A stretch of 17,136 nt of DNA from a bacterium UBA4637. GTDB lineage: Bacteria > Bacteroidota > Bacteroidia > Bacteroidales > Bacteroidaceae. Position numbers and translations under genes: made by a program. This document shows positions 1 through 7,307 of the stretch, piece by piece (positions within the stretch are counted from its first letter, which is position 1; the number at the start of each line of letters is the position of its first letter). The notes below the pieces were generated by a model that was given only the letters and a program-made list of their open reading frames with translations, was not told the DNA's origin and searched no databases. The DNA is taken from contig DHMR01000063.1 in assembly GCA_002405875.1 (NCBI GenBank), positions 1 to 17,136 on the forward strand. The letters run 5' to 3'.

Positions 1-23
1 CTGCCCTTTGTCGTTATCATTAT

Positions 24-788
24 TTATGGCTGACTTTCGCCTTCCACATATTCTTCCATGAACATGTGCTCGCCATCGAACACGGCGTAGGTGAACTGCC
101 ATATCCAGTCGCCGAGAATCATCATGCGAGTCTTCTTGCTCAGCATGAGGTCTAGCTCGATATGGCGATGACCGAACATGAAGTAGTCGATGTCCTTGTG
201 GTTCTGCATATATTGCTTGGCGAAGCGCACCAAGAACTCTTTCTTTTCGCCCATATATGGCTCTTCCTTGCCGTCGGCACGCTTCAAGCGGCTATGCTTT
301 GCCCAGTTCAATCCCAGTGCCATTCCCCAACGAGGATGGATGGCATTAAGCAAACGCTGGCAAGTGCGGTCGTGGAACATCGCCTTCAAGAACTTGAACT
401 TCTTGTCGGGATCGCCTAATCCATCGCCATGTGCCAAGAAAAATACCTTGTCGTATATCTCTACGGTCTGAGGTTTATGATGCACGATGACACCACATTC
501 TTCCTCCAAGTATCCGTAAGTCCAAAGATCATGATTGCCAGTGAAGAAATGCACCTCCACGCCCATGTCGGTCAACTCGGAGAGTTTGCCCAAAAAACGG
601 GTATAACCTTTGGGTACTACATATTTATATTCGTTCCAAAAGTCGAACATGTCGCCCAATAGGTAGATGGCGGCAGCCTTGTTCTTGATGCTGTCCAAGA
701 AACGAACCAAGCGTCGCTCTTGCATCCTTGCATGAGGAATGGCAAGTGAACCCAGGTGGGCATCGGAAAGAAAATATACATTTTTCAT
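24..788 (-). CDS. lpxH: UDP-2,3-diacylglucosamine diphosphatase (LpxH-type)
   Basis: A 254-residue metallophosphoesterase. LpxH enzymes remove UMP from UDP-2,3-diacylglucosamine to give lipid X, a step of lipid A synthesis at the inner face of the cytoplasmic membrane. The calcineurin-type metal ligands are all visible in order: SDAHLG at residues 8-13, GDMFD at 45-49, GNHD at 84-87, HGD at 120-122 and GHRH at 206-209. The length is close to the usual 240 or so. There is no signal peptide or membrane helix, as expected for a peripheral enzyme. The start is the Met directly before the first beta strand. The gene lies 128 bp downstream of the DUF59 gene; I see no consensus promoter in that gap (a TAACTTTC at 802-809 lacks a -33 partner), so read-through is possible. 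The main alternative is another LpxH-like phosphoesterase of unknown substrate. Confidence 0.85.
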   Translation of the reverse strand: MKNVYFLSDAHLGSLAIPHARMQERRLVRFLDSIKNKAAAIYLLGDMFDFWNEYKYVVPKGYTRFLGKLSELTDMGVEVHFFTGNHDLWTYGYLEEECGVIVHHKPQTVEIYDKVFFLAHGDGLGDPDKKFKFLKAMFHDRTCQRLLNAIHPRWGMALGLNWAKHSRLKRADGKEEPYMGEKKEFLVRFAKQYMQNHKDIDYFMFGHRHIELDLMLSKKTRMMILGDWIWQFTYAVFDGEHMFMEEYVEGESQP

Positions 789-916
789 ACGCGGAACGTT
801 TGAAAGTTAAAGAAGGAAAACTCCTAGGAGCGTCCCTATGTTAGATTTGTTAAAGCTGTCAACTTTTGTCATTGTCCTTAGCGCTAATGCTTGCGCTTTA
901 TTCGGCAATATATAGC

Positions 917-1237
917 TTACTCGAAACCGAGTTCTACACGGGCCTCTTCGCTCATCATACTCTGGTCCCAAGCTGGCTCGAACACGAGGTTGACGTTGGC
1001 AGATTTTACACCTTCCACGCTATCCACCTTGGTGCGAACGTCTTCCAGGATGAAGTCGGCGGCAGGGCAAGATGGTGCTGTAAAGGTCATGTCTAGATCT
1101 ACGTTGCCATCGTCCTTCACATCAATCTTGTAAATCATACCGAGGTCCCAAATATTGACAGGAATCTCAGGGTCGTAAACGGTCTTGAGCACATCTACGA
1201 TCTTTTCTTCTATCTTAGTCTTTTCTTCTTGTGTCAT
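917..1237 (-). CDS. MIP18/DUF59-family Fe-S cluster assembly factor
   Basis: A small 106-residue protein of the MIP18 (DUF59) family, whose bacterial members (SufT, PaaD-like) help mature iron-sulfur proteins. Family hallmarks are the VYDPEIPVNIWDLGMIY block at residues 20-36 and TAPSCPAAD at 53-61 with the conserved Cys57. The reading frame can be extended upstream to 1300, but I chose the Met at 1237: the extension (residues rich in Phe and Ile) is not family-like and would lie across the promoter. The -7 box sits at 1258-1265, so the leader is only about 13 nt. No suf or paa gene is adjacent in this window, so the client proteins cannot be named from context. The family assignment is firm; the specific role is inferred. 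Confidence 0.88.
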   Translation of the reverse strand: MTQEEKTKIEEKIVDVLKTVYDPEIPVNIWDLGMIYKIDVKDDGNVDLDMTFTAPSCPAADFILEDVRTKVDSVEGVKSANVNLVFEPAWDQSMMSEEARVELGFE

Positions 1238-1257
1238 TGCTTTATTGTTTTTGATTA

Positions 1258-1288
1258 CAAAGATAATGTAAAAAGGGGACAATACAAA
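1258..1288 (-). promoter_or_regulatory. Bacteroidota-type promoter for the DUF59 gene
   Basis: Read on the minus strand, TTTG (1288-1285) is followed after 19 nt by TATCTTTG (1265-1258). This matches the Bacteroidota housekeeping sigma consensus TTTG-N19/21-TAnnTTTG. The expected start of transcription, near 1251, leaves a leader of only about 13 nt before the ATG at 1237. Confidence 0.75.
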
Positions 1289-1314
1289 AAGAAAAGCCAC
1301 TTTTTTTCATTTCG

Positions 1315-1342
1315 GTTGCCTAATACACCATATTTAGACAAC
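1315..1342 (-). terminator. Weak hairpin downstream of radC
   Basis: An imperfect 9-bp stem, arms 1315-1323 and 1334-1342, lies 78 nt after the radC stop. One position pairs (as G-U) only in the minus-strand RNA, which fits a transcript read from radC. There is no U-run after it, so it is at most an atypical terminator. The rest of the 1289-1419 gap shows nothing recognisable. Confidence 0.3.
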
Positions 1343-1419
1343 TATTTACTCTAATTCTATTTAGTTATGATAGGATCTATTATTTTCTGAAACCTTCGTA
1401 TCCTGATGCCTTCTCCTTT

Positions 1420-2112
1420 TTATAGTTTCCCCTTGTCGTGATAGGAATAGAAGGCTCCGTCGGTGATGATGACGTGGTCCATGAAGAAAAGACGCATGAT
1501 TTCGCAGGCCTTGGCTATCTTTTGGGTGAGTACATCGTCGGCTTTGCTTGGCAGAGGACTGTTGCTCGGGTGATTATGGCAGAAGGCGATGATGGTGGCG
1601 TTGTTGAGTACGGCTTCCTTGATGATGAGTCGAATATCAGTGGCAGTCTCGGTGATGCCTCCTTTGGAGATGCAGGAAGCCTTGATAAGCTTGAAATTTT
1701 GGTTCATCATCAATAGCCAAGCCTCCTCGGTGCTGAGGTCTTGCATCTTGGGGAGCATGTAGTTGTAGATGGCGAGGGATGAGCCTAGGTCGGGGCGAGT
1801 GCCAATTTTGTCGAGGGCACGGCGCTTGCCTAGTTCGCAAGCAGCAAGGATGGTGATGGCTTTGGCTGGACCCATGCCTTTGTATCGGGTCAAGTCTTTG
1901 ATGGACATCTTGCCGAGTGTGTTGAGGTTGTTGTCGCAATCTCTCAAAATATGCTTCATCAAATCGACGGCACTCTCGTCTGTGGAGCCTGAGCCGATAA
2001 GTATGCCTAGAAGCTCGGCATTGGATAATGCTGAGGCACCCAGTCGCTCCAGTTTCTCACGAGGCTTGTCTTCCTCTGCCCAGTTGGCAATGGTTAGTTT
2101 GTTCTCACCCAT
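1420..2112 (-). CDS. radC: RadC family JAB1/MPN-domain protein
   Basis: A 230-residue RadC protein (UPF0758). The N-terminal third carries a helix-hairpin-helix region, with YKGMGPAKA around residues 78-86, often associated with DNA binding. The C-terminal two thirds is a JAB/MPN metalloprotease-like fold with an intact JAMM zinc motif: His179, His181 and Asp192 in the H-x-H-x10-D arrangement of FCHNHPSNSPLPSKAD. The molecular function of RadC is still disputed: the old repair assignment in E. coli was traced to another gene. The length and both domains are complete. It starts 33 bp after the glycosyltransferase stop, so it is probably the last gene of the efp operon. Nothing marks it as part of a mobile element, although RadC homologues are common on those. 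Confidence 0.92.
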   Translation of the reverse strand: MGENKLTIANWAEEDKPREKLERLGASALSNAELLGILIGSGSTDESAVDLMKHILRDCDNNLNTLGKMSIKDLTRYKGMGPAKAITILAACELGKRRALDKIGTRPDLGSSLAIYNYMLPKMQDLSTEEAWLLMMNQNFKLIKASCISKGGITETATDIRLIIKEAVLNNATIIAFCHNHPSNSPLPSKADDVLTQKIAKACEIMRLFFMDHVIITDGAFYSYHDKGKL

Positions 2113-2145
2113 ACTCTTTACGTTTTTAGTTCTACAGGTCTTGGC

Positions 2146-3204
2146 TTACTTGTAAAAAGTCTTGTTGTATGCGCTGAATTCACTCTTTCCAAGCACACAT
2201 CTCTTCCACCAAGCAGAGAGAAATCCGCAACCATAACCCATCAGTTGGGTGAAGGCGGCACGGATGCTGAGCAAGCCAATCTTCACGCTATGATTCACCT
2301 TGGCACTGTCGATGAACAACGCCACTGTGTAAAGGAGGATGAAGAAGAGACCGATGCAACCGAGCGCTTCCATCGCATGTCCCAAGATAGGGAATATGTG
2401 GACGGTGCCTAGCATGTAAGGTAAGAAACCGAAGAAGAGTAACAGGAGCGTGCCGACGACTCCCACGGTGAAGACCATAGGAAGCAGATGCACGAGCTTG
2501 AGGCTCTCGGGATATTTCTTGTAGAGATTGATGCGGGCGATGCCGCTGTTATAGACTTGTCGCCAGAACTTGCGGAAATCGGTGCGGCGCTTGTGCCATA
2601 CCCACGCCTCAGGGAACAGGCGACACTTGCAACCTGCCTTGAAGATGCGGATGGAGAAATCAATGTCCTCACCGAAGCGCATATTGGAAAAACCATTCAA
2701 CTTGAGATAAACATCCCTGCGGATGCCCATGTTGAATGAACGAGGATAGAACTTATCCATCTTCTTCTTTCCGCCACGGATACCACCGGTGGTAAAGAAA
2801 GAAGTCATAGAATAAGAAATCGCTTTCTGAGTGTCTGTAAATGATGAGTGTGCCTTGTCGGGACCACCGAACGCATCAGCAGGCTCACGGCTCAACTCAT
2901 CACTTACAGCCTTCAGATAGCCCTCTGGCAAGACCACGTCGCTGTCGAGTATCAAGAGATACTCACCCTTGGCACGCTCGGCGCCATAGTTGCGACTCTG
3001 ACCAGGACCAGAGTTCTCTTTATAGTAATAATGTATGTCCATCTTGTCGGTGTATCGTTCGCAAATATCCTTGCAGGGCTTTTGCGAACCATCCTCGACG
3101 ATGACCACCTCGAAGTCTTTCTCCGTTTGATGGGTAAGACTCTCTAACAGTTCGTCCACTTCGTCGGGACGATTGTATACAGGGACAATGATAGAATACG
3201 TCAT
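2146..3204 (-). CDS. Family 2 glycosyltransferase, membrane-anchored
   Basis: A 352-residue GT-A fold glycosyltransferase of family GT2. The N-terminal SIIVPVYNRPDEV (residues 4-16), EDGS at 37-40 and the metal-binding DSD at 87-89 are classical nucleotide-sugar binding features. A GEDIDFS block in the middle fits the acceptor and catalytic region. From about residue 236 a hydrophobic segment with two to three membrane helices anchors it in the inner membrane, with the catalytic domain in the cytoplasm. The sugar donor and acceptor cannot be read from sequence; a role in surface polysaccharide or glycolipid synthesis is likely. The start codon lies 3 bp after the efp stop, which suggests translational coupling. 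It has no resemblance that I can see to EarP, the rhamnosyltransferase that modifies some EF-P proteins. Confidence 0.88.
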   Translation of the reverse strand: MTYSIIVPVYNRPDEVDELLESLTHQTEKDFEVVIVEDGSQKPCKDICERYTDKMDIHYYYKENSGPGQSRNYGAERAKGEYLLILDSDVVLPEGYLKAVSDELSREPADAFGGPDKAHSSFTDTQKAISYSMTSFFTTGGIRGGKKKMDKFYPRSFNMGIRRDVYLKLNGFSNMRFGEDIDFSIRIFKAGCKCRLFPEAWVWHKRRTDFRKFWRQVYNSGIARINLYKKYPESLKLVHLLPMVFTVGVVGTLLLLFFGFLPYMLGTVHIFPILGHAMEALGCIGLFFILLYTVALFIDSAKVNHSVKIGLLSIRAAFTQLMGYGCGFLSAWWKRCVLGKSEFSAYNKTFYK

Positions 3205-3207
3205 ACT

Positions 3208-3774
3208 TTACTCACTTACACGACCGAGGTAGCTACCATCACGAGTATCGATCTGGATAGTCTCGCCCTCATTTACGAACAAAGGAACACGAACCTCAGC
3301 ACCTGTCTCAAGAGTAGCTGGCTTAGTAGCGTTAGTTGCAGTGTTACCCTTCACACCTGGCTCAGAGTGAGCGATTTTCAAAGTAGTCTTCACTGGCATC
3401 TCGGCCAAGAGGATAGTACCATCAGTTGTATCAGTAACAACCTCTACAACATCACCTTCCTTCATGTACTGGCCACCAGTAACGTTCTCCTTAGGGATAG
3501 GCACCTGCTCGAAAGTCTCCTGGTTCATGAAGATGCAACCAGTAGCGTCCTCGTAGAGGTACTGGTAAGGACGGCGCTCAACGCGAACATCCTCCAACTT
3601 GAAACCAACCTGGAATGTACGCTCCAATACACGACCATCGGCAACATTCTTCAACTTAGTGTTCATGACAGTGTTACCTTTACCTGGCTTTCTGTGCTGA
3701 AAGTCGATACAAACCCATACCTTGCCATCCATGCGGATGCAAGTTCCAATCTTAATTTCCTGTGAATTAATCAT
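3208..3774 (-). CDS. efp: Elongation factor P
   Basis: A full-length 188-residue EF-P, which binds the ribosome between P and E sites and relieves stalling at polyproline stretches. The KOW-like N-terminal domain carries the tip loop RKPGKGN at residues 28-34, so Lys32 stands where E. coli Lys34 is modified with beta-lysine and where Arg32 is rhamnosylated in other bacteria. The two OB domains follow, ending with the conserved GDGSYLGRV-like sequence (TRDGSYLGRV, residues 177-186). The Met at 3774 is the natural start, with a leader of about 40 nt from the promoter at 3821-3851. efp is the first gene of the minus-strand operon and is divergent from rpmH. No epmA/epmB-like modification gene is in the window, so the modification of Lys32, if any, is unknown. 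Confidence 0.97.
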   Translation of the reverse strand: MINSQEIKIGTCIRMDGKVWVCIDFQHRKPGKGNTVMNTKLKNVADGRVLERTFQVGFKLEDVRVERRPYQYLYEDATGCIFMNQETFEQVPIPKENVTGGQYMKEGDVVEVVTDTTDGTILLAEMPVKTTLKIAHSEPGVKGNTATNATKPATLETGAEVRVPLFVNEGETIQIDTRDGSYLGRVSE

Positions 3775-3820
3775 TTCTTGTTTATCTTGAATGTTATTAT
3801 AATAATCACCAAATCGGGTG

Positions 3821-3851
3821 CAAAGTTACGGCAAAAACATGAAAAATCAAA
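3821..3851 (-). promoter_or_regulatory. Promoter of the efp operon
   Basis: On the minus strand TTTG (3851-3848), a 19-nt spacer and TAACTTTG (3828-3821) match the Bacteroidota consensus exactly. It faces away from the rpmH promoter about 75 bp to the right, so the two translation genes share one divergent control region (3775-3997). Confidence 0.78.
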
Positions 3852-3900
3852 GGAATTATCGAAAAAAACATAAATAATTAAGCTAAATTTGGTAGTTTTC

Positions 3901-3931
3901 TTGGTTATTTCAGAAAATATGCGTAATTTTG
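3901..3931 (+). promoter_or_regulatory. Promoter of rpmH
   Basis: TAATTTTG at 3924-3931 fits the TAnnTTTG -7 box. A TTG at 3901-3903, 20 nt upstream, is a reasonable -33 element. The leader to the ATG at 3998 would be about 60 nt, A/T-rich, with no Shine-Dalgarno sequence. Confidence 0.65.
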
Positions 3932-3997
3932 CAGCCCAAAAAGGGCGTATTCCGCACTTTTGTCGCGAATTATAAATTAAAAAATAAATAAGAAAAA

Positions 3998-4153
3998 ATG
4001 AAAAGAACATTTCAGCCTCACAATCGTCGTCGCGTGAACAAGCATGGTTTCCGTGAGCGTATGGCAACAAAGAATGGTCGTCGCGTATTGGCTTCTCGCC
4101 GTGCTCATGGCCGTAAGAAGTTAACTGTATCTGACGAGCACCACGGAAAGTAA
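3998..4153 (+). CDS. rpmH: 50S ribosomal protein L34
   Basis: A 51-residue, highly basic protein that starts [20 protein letters not shown] and continues with the L34 signature [20 protein letters not shown] at residues 21-40, near the tunnel-exit side of the large ribosomal subunit. It is easily missed because of its size. In most bacteria rpmH is followed by rnpA near dnaA; here neither is present, and the gene is a single-gene transcript between its own promoter and the hairpin terminator at 4191-4230. The C-terminal tail after [10 protein letters not shown] is a few residues longer than in E. coli L34 (46 residues). Confidence 0.97.
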   Translation: MKRTFQPHNRRRVNKHGFRERMATKNGRRVLASRRAHGRKKLTVSDEHHGK

Positions 4154-4190
4154 TTTCTAGTGGTAGATTCGTCGGCAGACGATGACATTG

Positions 4191-4230
4191 AAAGCAGCAA
4201 GGAGAGATTCTTTGCTGCTTTTTGTCTTTT
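4191..4230 (+). terminator. Intrinsic terminator of rpmH
   Basis: The arms AAAGCAGCAA (4191-4200) and TTGCTGCTTT (4212-4221) form a perfect 10-bp stem with an 11-nt loop, followed by a T-rich tract up to 4230. It lies 38 nt after the rpmH stop. Confidence 0.88.
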
Positions 4231-4266
4231 TATAGGGTTATGATGAGCAAAAACTTCGTGTTTTAT

Positions 4267-4297
4267 TTTGTATTGTCTTTGATTATTCCTATCTTTG
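4267..4297 (+). promoter_or_regulatory. Promoter of the PASTA-rluD-ddl-acyltransferase operon
   Basis: TTTG at 4267-4270, a 19-nt spacer and TATCTTTG at 4290-4297 match the Bacteroidota promoter consensus perfectly. The predicted transcription start, near 4304, lies only about 10 nt before the ATG at 4314, so the mRNA would be almost leaderless. Confidence 0.8.
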
Positions 4298-4313
4298 CAG
4301 CAAAAATAAAAGT

Positions 4314-5045
4314 ATGACTTCATCTGAGTTTATAAATAAGTTTAAGAGTAAGTATCTTTGGGGCAACATTGGTGCCATGTTCTTGGTGCTCATTTTGCTC
4401 TGTGTCGGCGTCAAGTTTGGCATCGACATCTACACCCATCACGGTGAGGCCATACGGGTGCCGGACATTCGATACAAGAACATCGATGATGCCACTCGTA
4501 TCCTCGACGATGCCGGATTGGACATTGTGGTCACCGATACGGGATATGTACGTTCGTTGCCGCCAGATTGCATCTTGGAGCAGACTCCTGCTTACGGAGA
4601 AGTGGTTAAGTCGGGGCACGTCATCTATGTTACCATTAATTCCGATCATTCGCCACGCATCACCATCCCTGATGTCATCGACAACAGTTCGTTGCGCGAG
4701 GCAATGGCGAAACTCACGGCAATGGGATTCAAACTGGGGACACCGCAGTATGTGCCGGGTGAGGAAGACTGGGTGTACGGCATTCTTGTGAAAGGTCATC
4801 ATGTGGTGGCGGGCGACAAGGTGTCTGTAGACGATGTGCTCATCATACAGGTGGGTAATGGAAGAAGAGATTCTTCCGACTCCATTGATATGGTAGATCC
4901 AGTTTATCATGGCCATGATGATGTGATAGAGGGAGAGGAGGATGGAGGAAATTCTGACGAGGATAACTTCGAGGTGGTTCCAGGGACTGAATCTACGGAG
5001 ACTTCACCGACCCATGAGCATCAGAAGAATGAAGTCGTGGAATAA
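4314..5045 (+). CDS. Membrane-anchored protein with two PASTA domains
   Basis: A 243-residue protein. A short cytoplasmic N-terminus is followed by one membrane helix at about residues 16-37, two PASTA domains (about 45-110 and 115-182) in the periplasm, and a strongly acidic, probably disordered tail (183-243). PASTA 1 shows VPDIRYKNIDDATRILDDAG and the EQTPAYGEVVKSG turn; PASTA 2 begins ITIPDVIDNSSLREAM. PASTA modules bind peptidoglycan or act as spacers, usually on PknB-type kinases or class A/B PBPs. Here there is no kinase or transpeptidase domain. The gene leads an operon with rluD, 24 bp downstream, and with ddl, which makes the D-Ala-D-Ala end of the peptidoglycan stem peptide. A role in sensing or organising the cell wall is inferred, not proven. 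Confidence 0.9.
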   Translation: MTSSEFINKFKSKYLWGNIGAMFLVLILLCVGVKFGIDIYTHHGEAIRVPDIRYKNIDDATRILDDAGLDIVVTDTGYVRSLPPDCILEQTPAYGEVVKSGHVIYVTINSDHSPRITIPDVIDNSSLREAMAKLTAMGFKLGTPQYVPGEEDWVYGILVKGHHVVAGDKVSVDDVLIIQVGNGRRDSSDSIDMVDPVYHGHDDVIEGEEDGGNSDEDNFEVVPGTESTETSPTHEHQKNEVVE

Positions 5046-5069
5046 CACTTATATATATAATTAAGGTAT

Positions 5070-6179
5070 ATGAATACATTGGATAGTAATATATATGAAG
5101 ATGAACTCGGTGACGAGTTGCAACTCTGCGAGGAAGTTTCGCCAAACGCAGGTGATGGTGAGCTTTACGAGCACTGGAAGGTGCAGGTGGATGCCAACCA
5201 AGATCCTGTTCGCATCGACAAGTACTTGGCAGATAAAATGGCTTATCAGAGCCGCAATCGCATTCAGCAGGCTGCCGACGCAGGTTTCATCCACGTAAAT
5301 GGCAAGCCTGTGAAGAGCAATTACAAGGTTCGTCCCAACGACCTCGTAACCTTGATGCTCGACCGTCCTCGTCATGAGACAACCATCAAGCCAGAGGAGA
5401 TTCCTATCAACGTGGTCTATGAAGACGACCAGTTGATGGTGGTCAACAAGGAGGCAGGCATGGTGGTTCATCCTGGTGCCGGCAACTTCCATGGTACGCT
5501 CATCCAGGCAGTGGCTTGGCATCTGAGAGATATGCCTGAGTTTGATGCCAATGACCCAGAGGTGGGCTTGGTGCATCGTATCGACAAGGATACTTCGGGC
5601 TTGCTTGTGGTGGCGAAAACTCCAGATGCCAAGACGGCGCTTAGCAGACAGTTCTTCCACAAGACCACCCATCGCAGCTATAATGCTTTGGTTTGGGGCA
5701 ATATCGTGGAGGACGAAGGTCGTATAGAGGGAAACATCGGGCGAGACCCGAAGAATCGTCTTCGTATGAAGGTGTTCGACCCTGATAGCGGCATCGGAAA
5801 GAGTGCGGTTACCCACTACAGGGTGTTGGAGCGTTTCGGTTACACCACCTTGGTGCAGTGCATCTTGGAGACAGGTCGTACCCATCAGATACGTGCTCAC
5901 ATGAAGCATATTGGTCATCCGCTCTTCATGGACGAGACCTATGGCGGTGCCGAGATTCTGAGAGGCCAGCGTAGCAGCAGTTACAAGGCTTTCATACAGA
6001 ATTGCTTCAAGCTATGTCCTCGTCAGGCACTCCACGCCAAGACCCTAGGCTTCGTGCATCCTACCACCAAGCAACAGATGGATTTCGACAGCGAGTGGCC
6101 GGATGATTTCAGACAGCTGATAGAGAAGTGGCGCGGCTTTATCGCAGGCACCACACAAGATACTTTCAAGGCTCAATAG
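5070..6179 (+). CDS. rluD: RluD/RluA-family 23S rRNA pseudouridine synthase
   Basis: A 369-residue pseudouridine synthase. After an acidic N-terminal extension of about 45 residues comes an S4 RNA-binding domain (about 47-108, VRIDKYLADKMAYQSRNRIQ onward). The catalytic domain carries HRIDKDTSG at 169-177, in which Asp172 is the nucleophile, and the TGRTHQIRAHM motif further on. By family, the RluD subgroup isomerises uridines in helix 69 of 23S rRNA; RluC or another RluA-type specificity is possible. The extension makes it about 40 residues longer than E. coli RluD (326). The start at 5070 is preceded by AAGG only 3 nt away, too close for a good Shine-Dalgarno. It is the second gene of the PASTA operon. 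Confidence 0.93.
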   Translation: MNTLDSNIYEDELGDELQLCEEVSPNAGDGELYEHWKVQVDANQDPVRIDKYLADKMAYQSRNRIQQAADAGFIHVNGKPVKSNYKVRPNDLVTLMLDRPRHETTIKPEEIPINVVYEDDQLMVVNKEAGMVVHPGAGNFHGTLIQAVAWHLRDMPEFDANDPEVGLVHRIDKDTSGLLVVAKTPDAKTALSRQFFHKTTHRSYNALVWGNIVEDEGRIEGNIGRDPKNRLRMKVFDPDSGIGKSAVTHYRVLERFGYTTLVQCILETGRTHQIRAHMKHIGHPLFMDETYGGAEILRGQRSSSYKAFIQNCFKLCPRQALHAKTLGFVHPTTKQQMDFDSEWPDDFRQLIEKWRGFIAGTTQDTFKAQ

Positions 6180-6248
6180 AAGGTGGTAAACTTCCCGATA
6201 AGGCCTTGTATTCATAAAAGAACAAGAAATTAAAAACAGATAGTAATT

Positions 6249-7244
6249 ATGGAAAATAGCAAGAGAACGATAGCCATCGTATGCGGTGGCGATTCTTCTG
6301 AGCACGACGTATCATTGCGCTCAGGTCAGGGTTTGTACTCTTTCTTCGATAAAGAGCGCTATAACATCTACCTCGTCGATGTGAAGGGCACCGACTGGCA
6401 TGTAGCTTTCGATAACGGCGAGACTGCCGACATCGACAAGAACGACTTTTCTTTCCTCAAGGACGGCAAACGTCAGTATTTCGACTATGCCTATATCACC
6501 ATCCACGGACAGCCTGGTGAGAACGGTGTGATGCAGGGTTACTTCGACCTCATCCACTTGCCATACTCTACCAGTGGTGTGCTTGTCGAGGCGATGACCT
6601 TCGACAAGTATGTGCTCAATAACTATCTCCGTGGCTTCGGCATCAACGTGGCTGATAGCATCTTGCTTCGTCGTGGTGAACAGTATGACGAGGAAGCTAT
6701 CGCCAAGCGAATCGGTATGCCTTGCTTCGTGAAGCCTGCAGCCGATGGCAGTAGCTTCGGTGTGAGCAAGGTGAAGAACGCCGACCAGTTGGCTCCAGCC
6801 CTCCGTGTGGCTTTCATGGAGGCTGAGGAGGCTATGGTTGAGGCTTATATGCAAGGTACCGAGATTTCACAGGGTGTCTATAAGACAGCCGACAAGGAAG
6901 TGGTGTTCCCTGCTACCGAGGTGGTAACCAGCAATGAGTTCTTCGACTATGATGCCAAGTACAATGGGCAGGTACAGGAAATCACGCCAGCCCGTCTCGC
7001 TCCTGAGACTGCTGCCGAGGTTGCCAAGACCACTTCTCGCATCTACGACATCCTTCATGCTAACGGCATCATCCGCATCGACTATATTATCACTAAGGAT
7101 AAGAACGGCAAGGACAAGGTGAATATGTTGGAAATCAACACCACACCAGGTATGACTCCTACCAGCTTCATCCCTCAGCAGGTACGTGCCGCTGGCCTCG
7201 ACATCAAGGAGGTGCTCAGCGACATCGTAGAGAATCAATTCTAA
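6249..7244 (+). CDS. ddl: D-alanine--D-alanine ligase
   Basis: A 331-residue ATP-grasp ligase that joins two D-alanines for the peptidoglycan stem peptide in the cytoplasm. The N-terminal substrate loop GGDSSEHDVSLRSG spans residues 13-26, with Glu18 matching the D-Ala-binding Glu15 of E. coli DdlB. The ATP-grasp core shows FVKPAADGSSFGVSKV, and the metal-binding end shows EINTTPGMTPTSFIPQQ, equivalent to the EVNTxPGM block of the family. Length and motifs are complete. It starts 69 bp after rluD without a promoter I can recognise, and is probably cotranscribed. A long hairpin follows it, before the acyltransferase gene. I cannot tell a vancomycin-type D-Ala-D-Lac specificity from the motifs I checked; the context favours the housekeeping enzyme. 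Confidence 0.96.
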   Translation: MENSKRTIAIVCGGDSSEHDVSLRSGQGLYSFFDKERYNIYLVDVKGTDWHVAFDNGETADIDKNDFSFLKDGKRQYFDYAYITIHGQPGENGVMQGYFDLIHLPYSTSGVLVEAMTFDKYVLNNYLRGFGINVADSILLRRGEQYDEEAIAKRIGMPCFVKPAADGSSFGVSKVKNADQLAPALRVAFMEAEEAMVEAYMQGTEISQGVYKTADKEVVFPATEVVTSNEFFDYDAKYNGQVQEITPARLAPETAAEVAKTTSRIYDILHANGIIRIDYIITKDKNGKDKVNMLEINTTPGMTPTSFIPQQVRAAGLDIKEVLSDIVENQF

Positions 7245-7256
7245 AATTCATCATTT

Positions 7257-7290
7257 TATATGGTTCTGTGCCTTTGCGCAGAACCATATA
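7257..7290 (+). other. Long intercistronic hairpin between ddl and the acyltransferase
   Basis: Arms 7257-7271 and 7276-7290 pair over 15 bp, with one G-U, around a CTTT loop. No U-run follows; the next bases are TATAATAAGG and then the acyltransferase start. It therefore looks like an mRNA stability or processing element, or an attenuator, and not a normal intrinsic terminator. Confidence 0.75.
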
Positions 7291-7307
7291 TATAATAAGG
7301 TAAAGCT

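Noticed and set aside
821..830. Perfect palindrome CTCCTAGGAG upstream of lpxH as a terminator or operator
   Set aside because: It leaves no loop for a hairpin and is short enough to occur by chance; no partner site was found.
1238..1300. N-terminal extension of the DUF59 protein to the upstream Met at 1300
   Set aside because: The added residues are not family-like and would overlap the consensus promoter at 1258-1288.
1420..2112. radC as a sign of a mobile element
   Set aside because: No integrase, transposase, tRNA or repeat boundary is nearby, and the gene sits in a housekeeping operon.
2146..3204. EarP-type rhamnosyltransferase acting on EF-P
   Set aside because: The protein is a GT2 enzyme with DSD motif and membrane helices, and the EF-P tip residue is Lys, not Arg.
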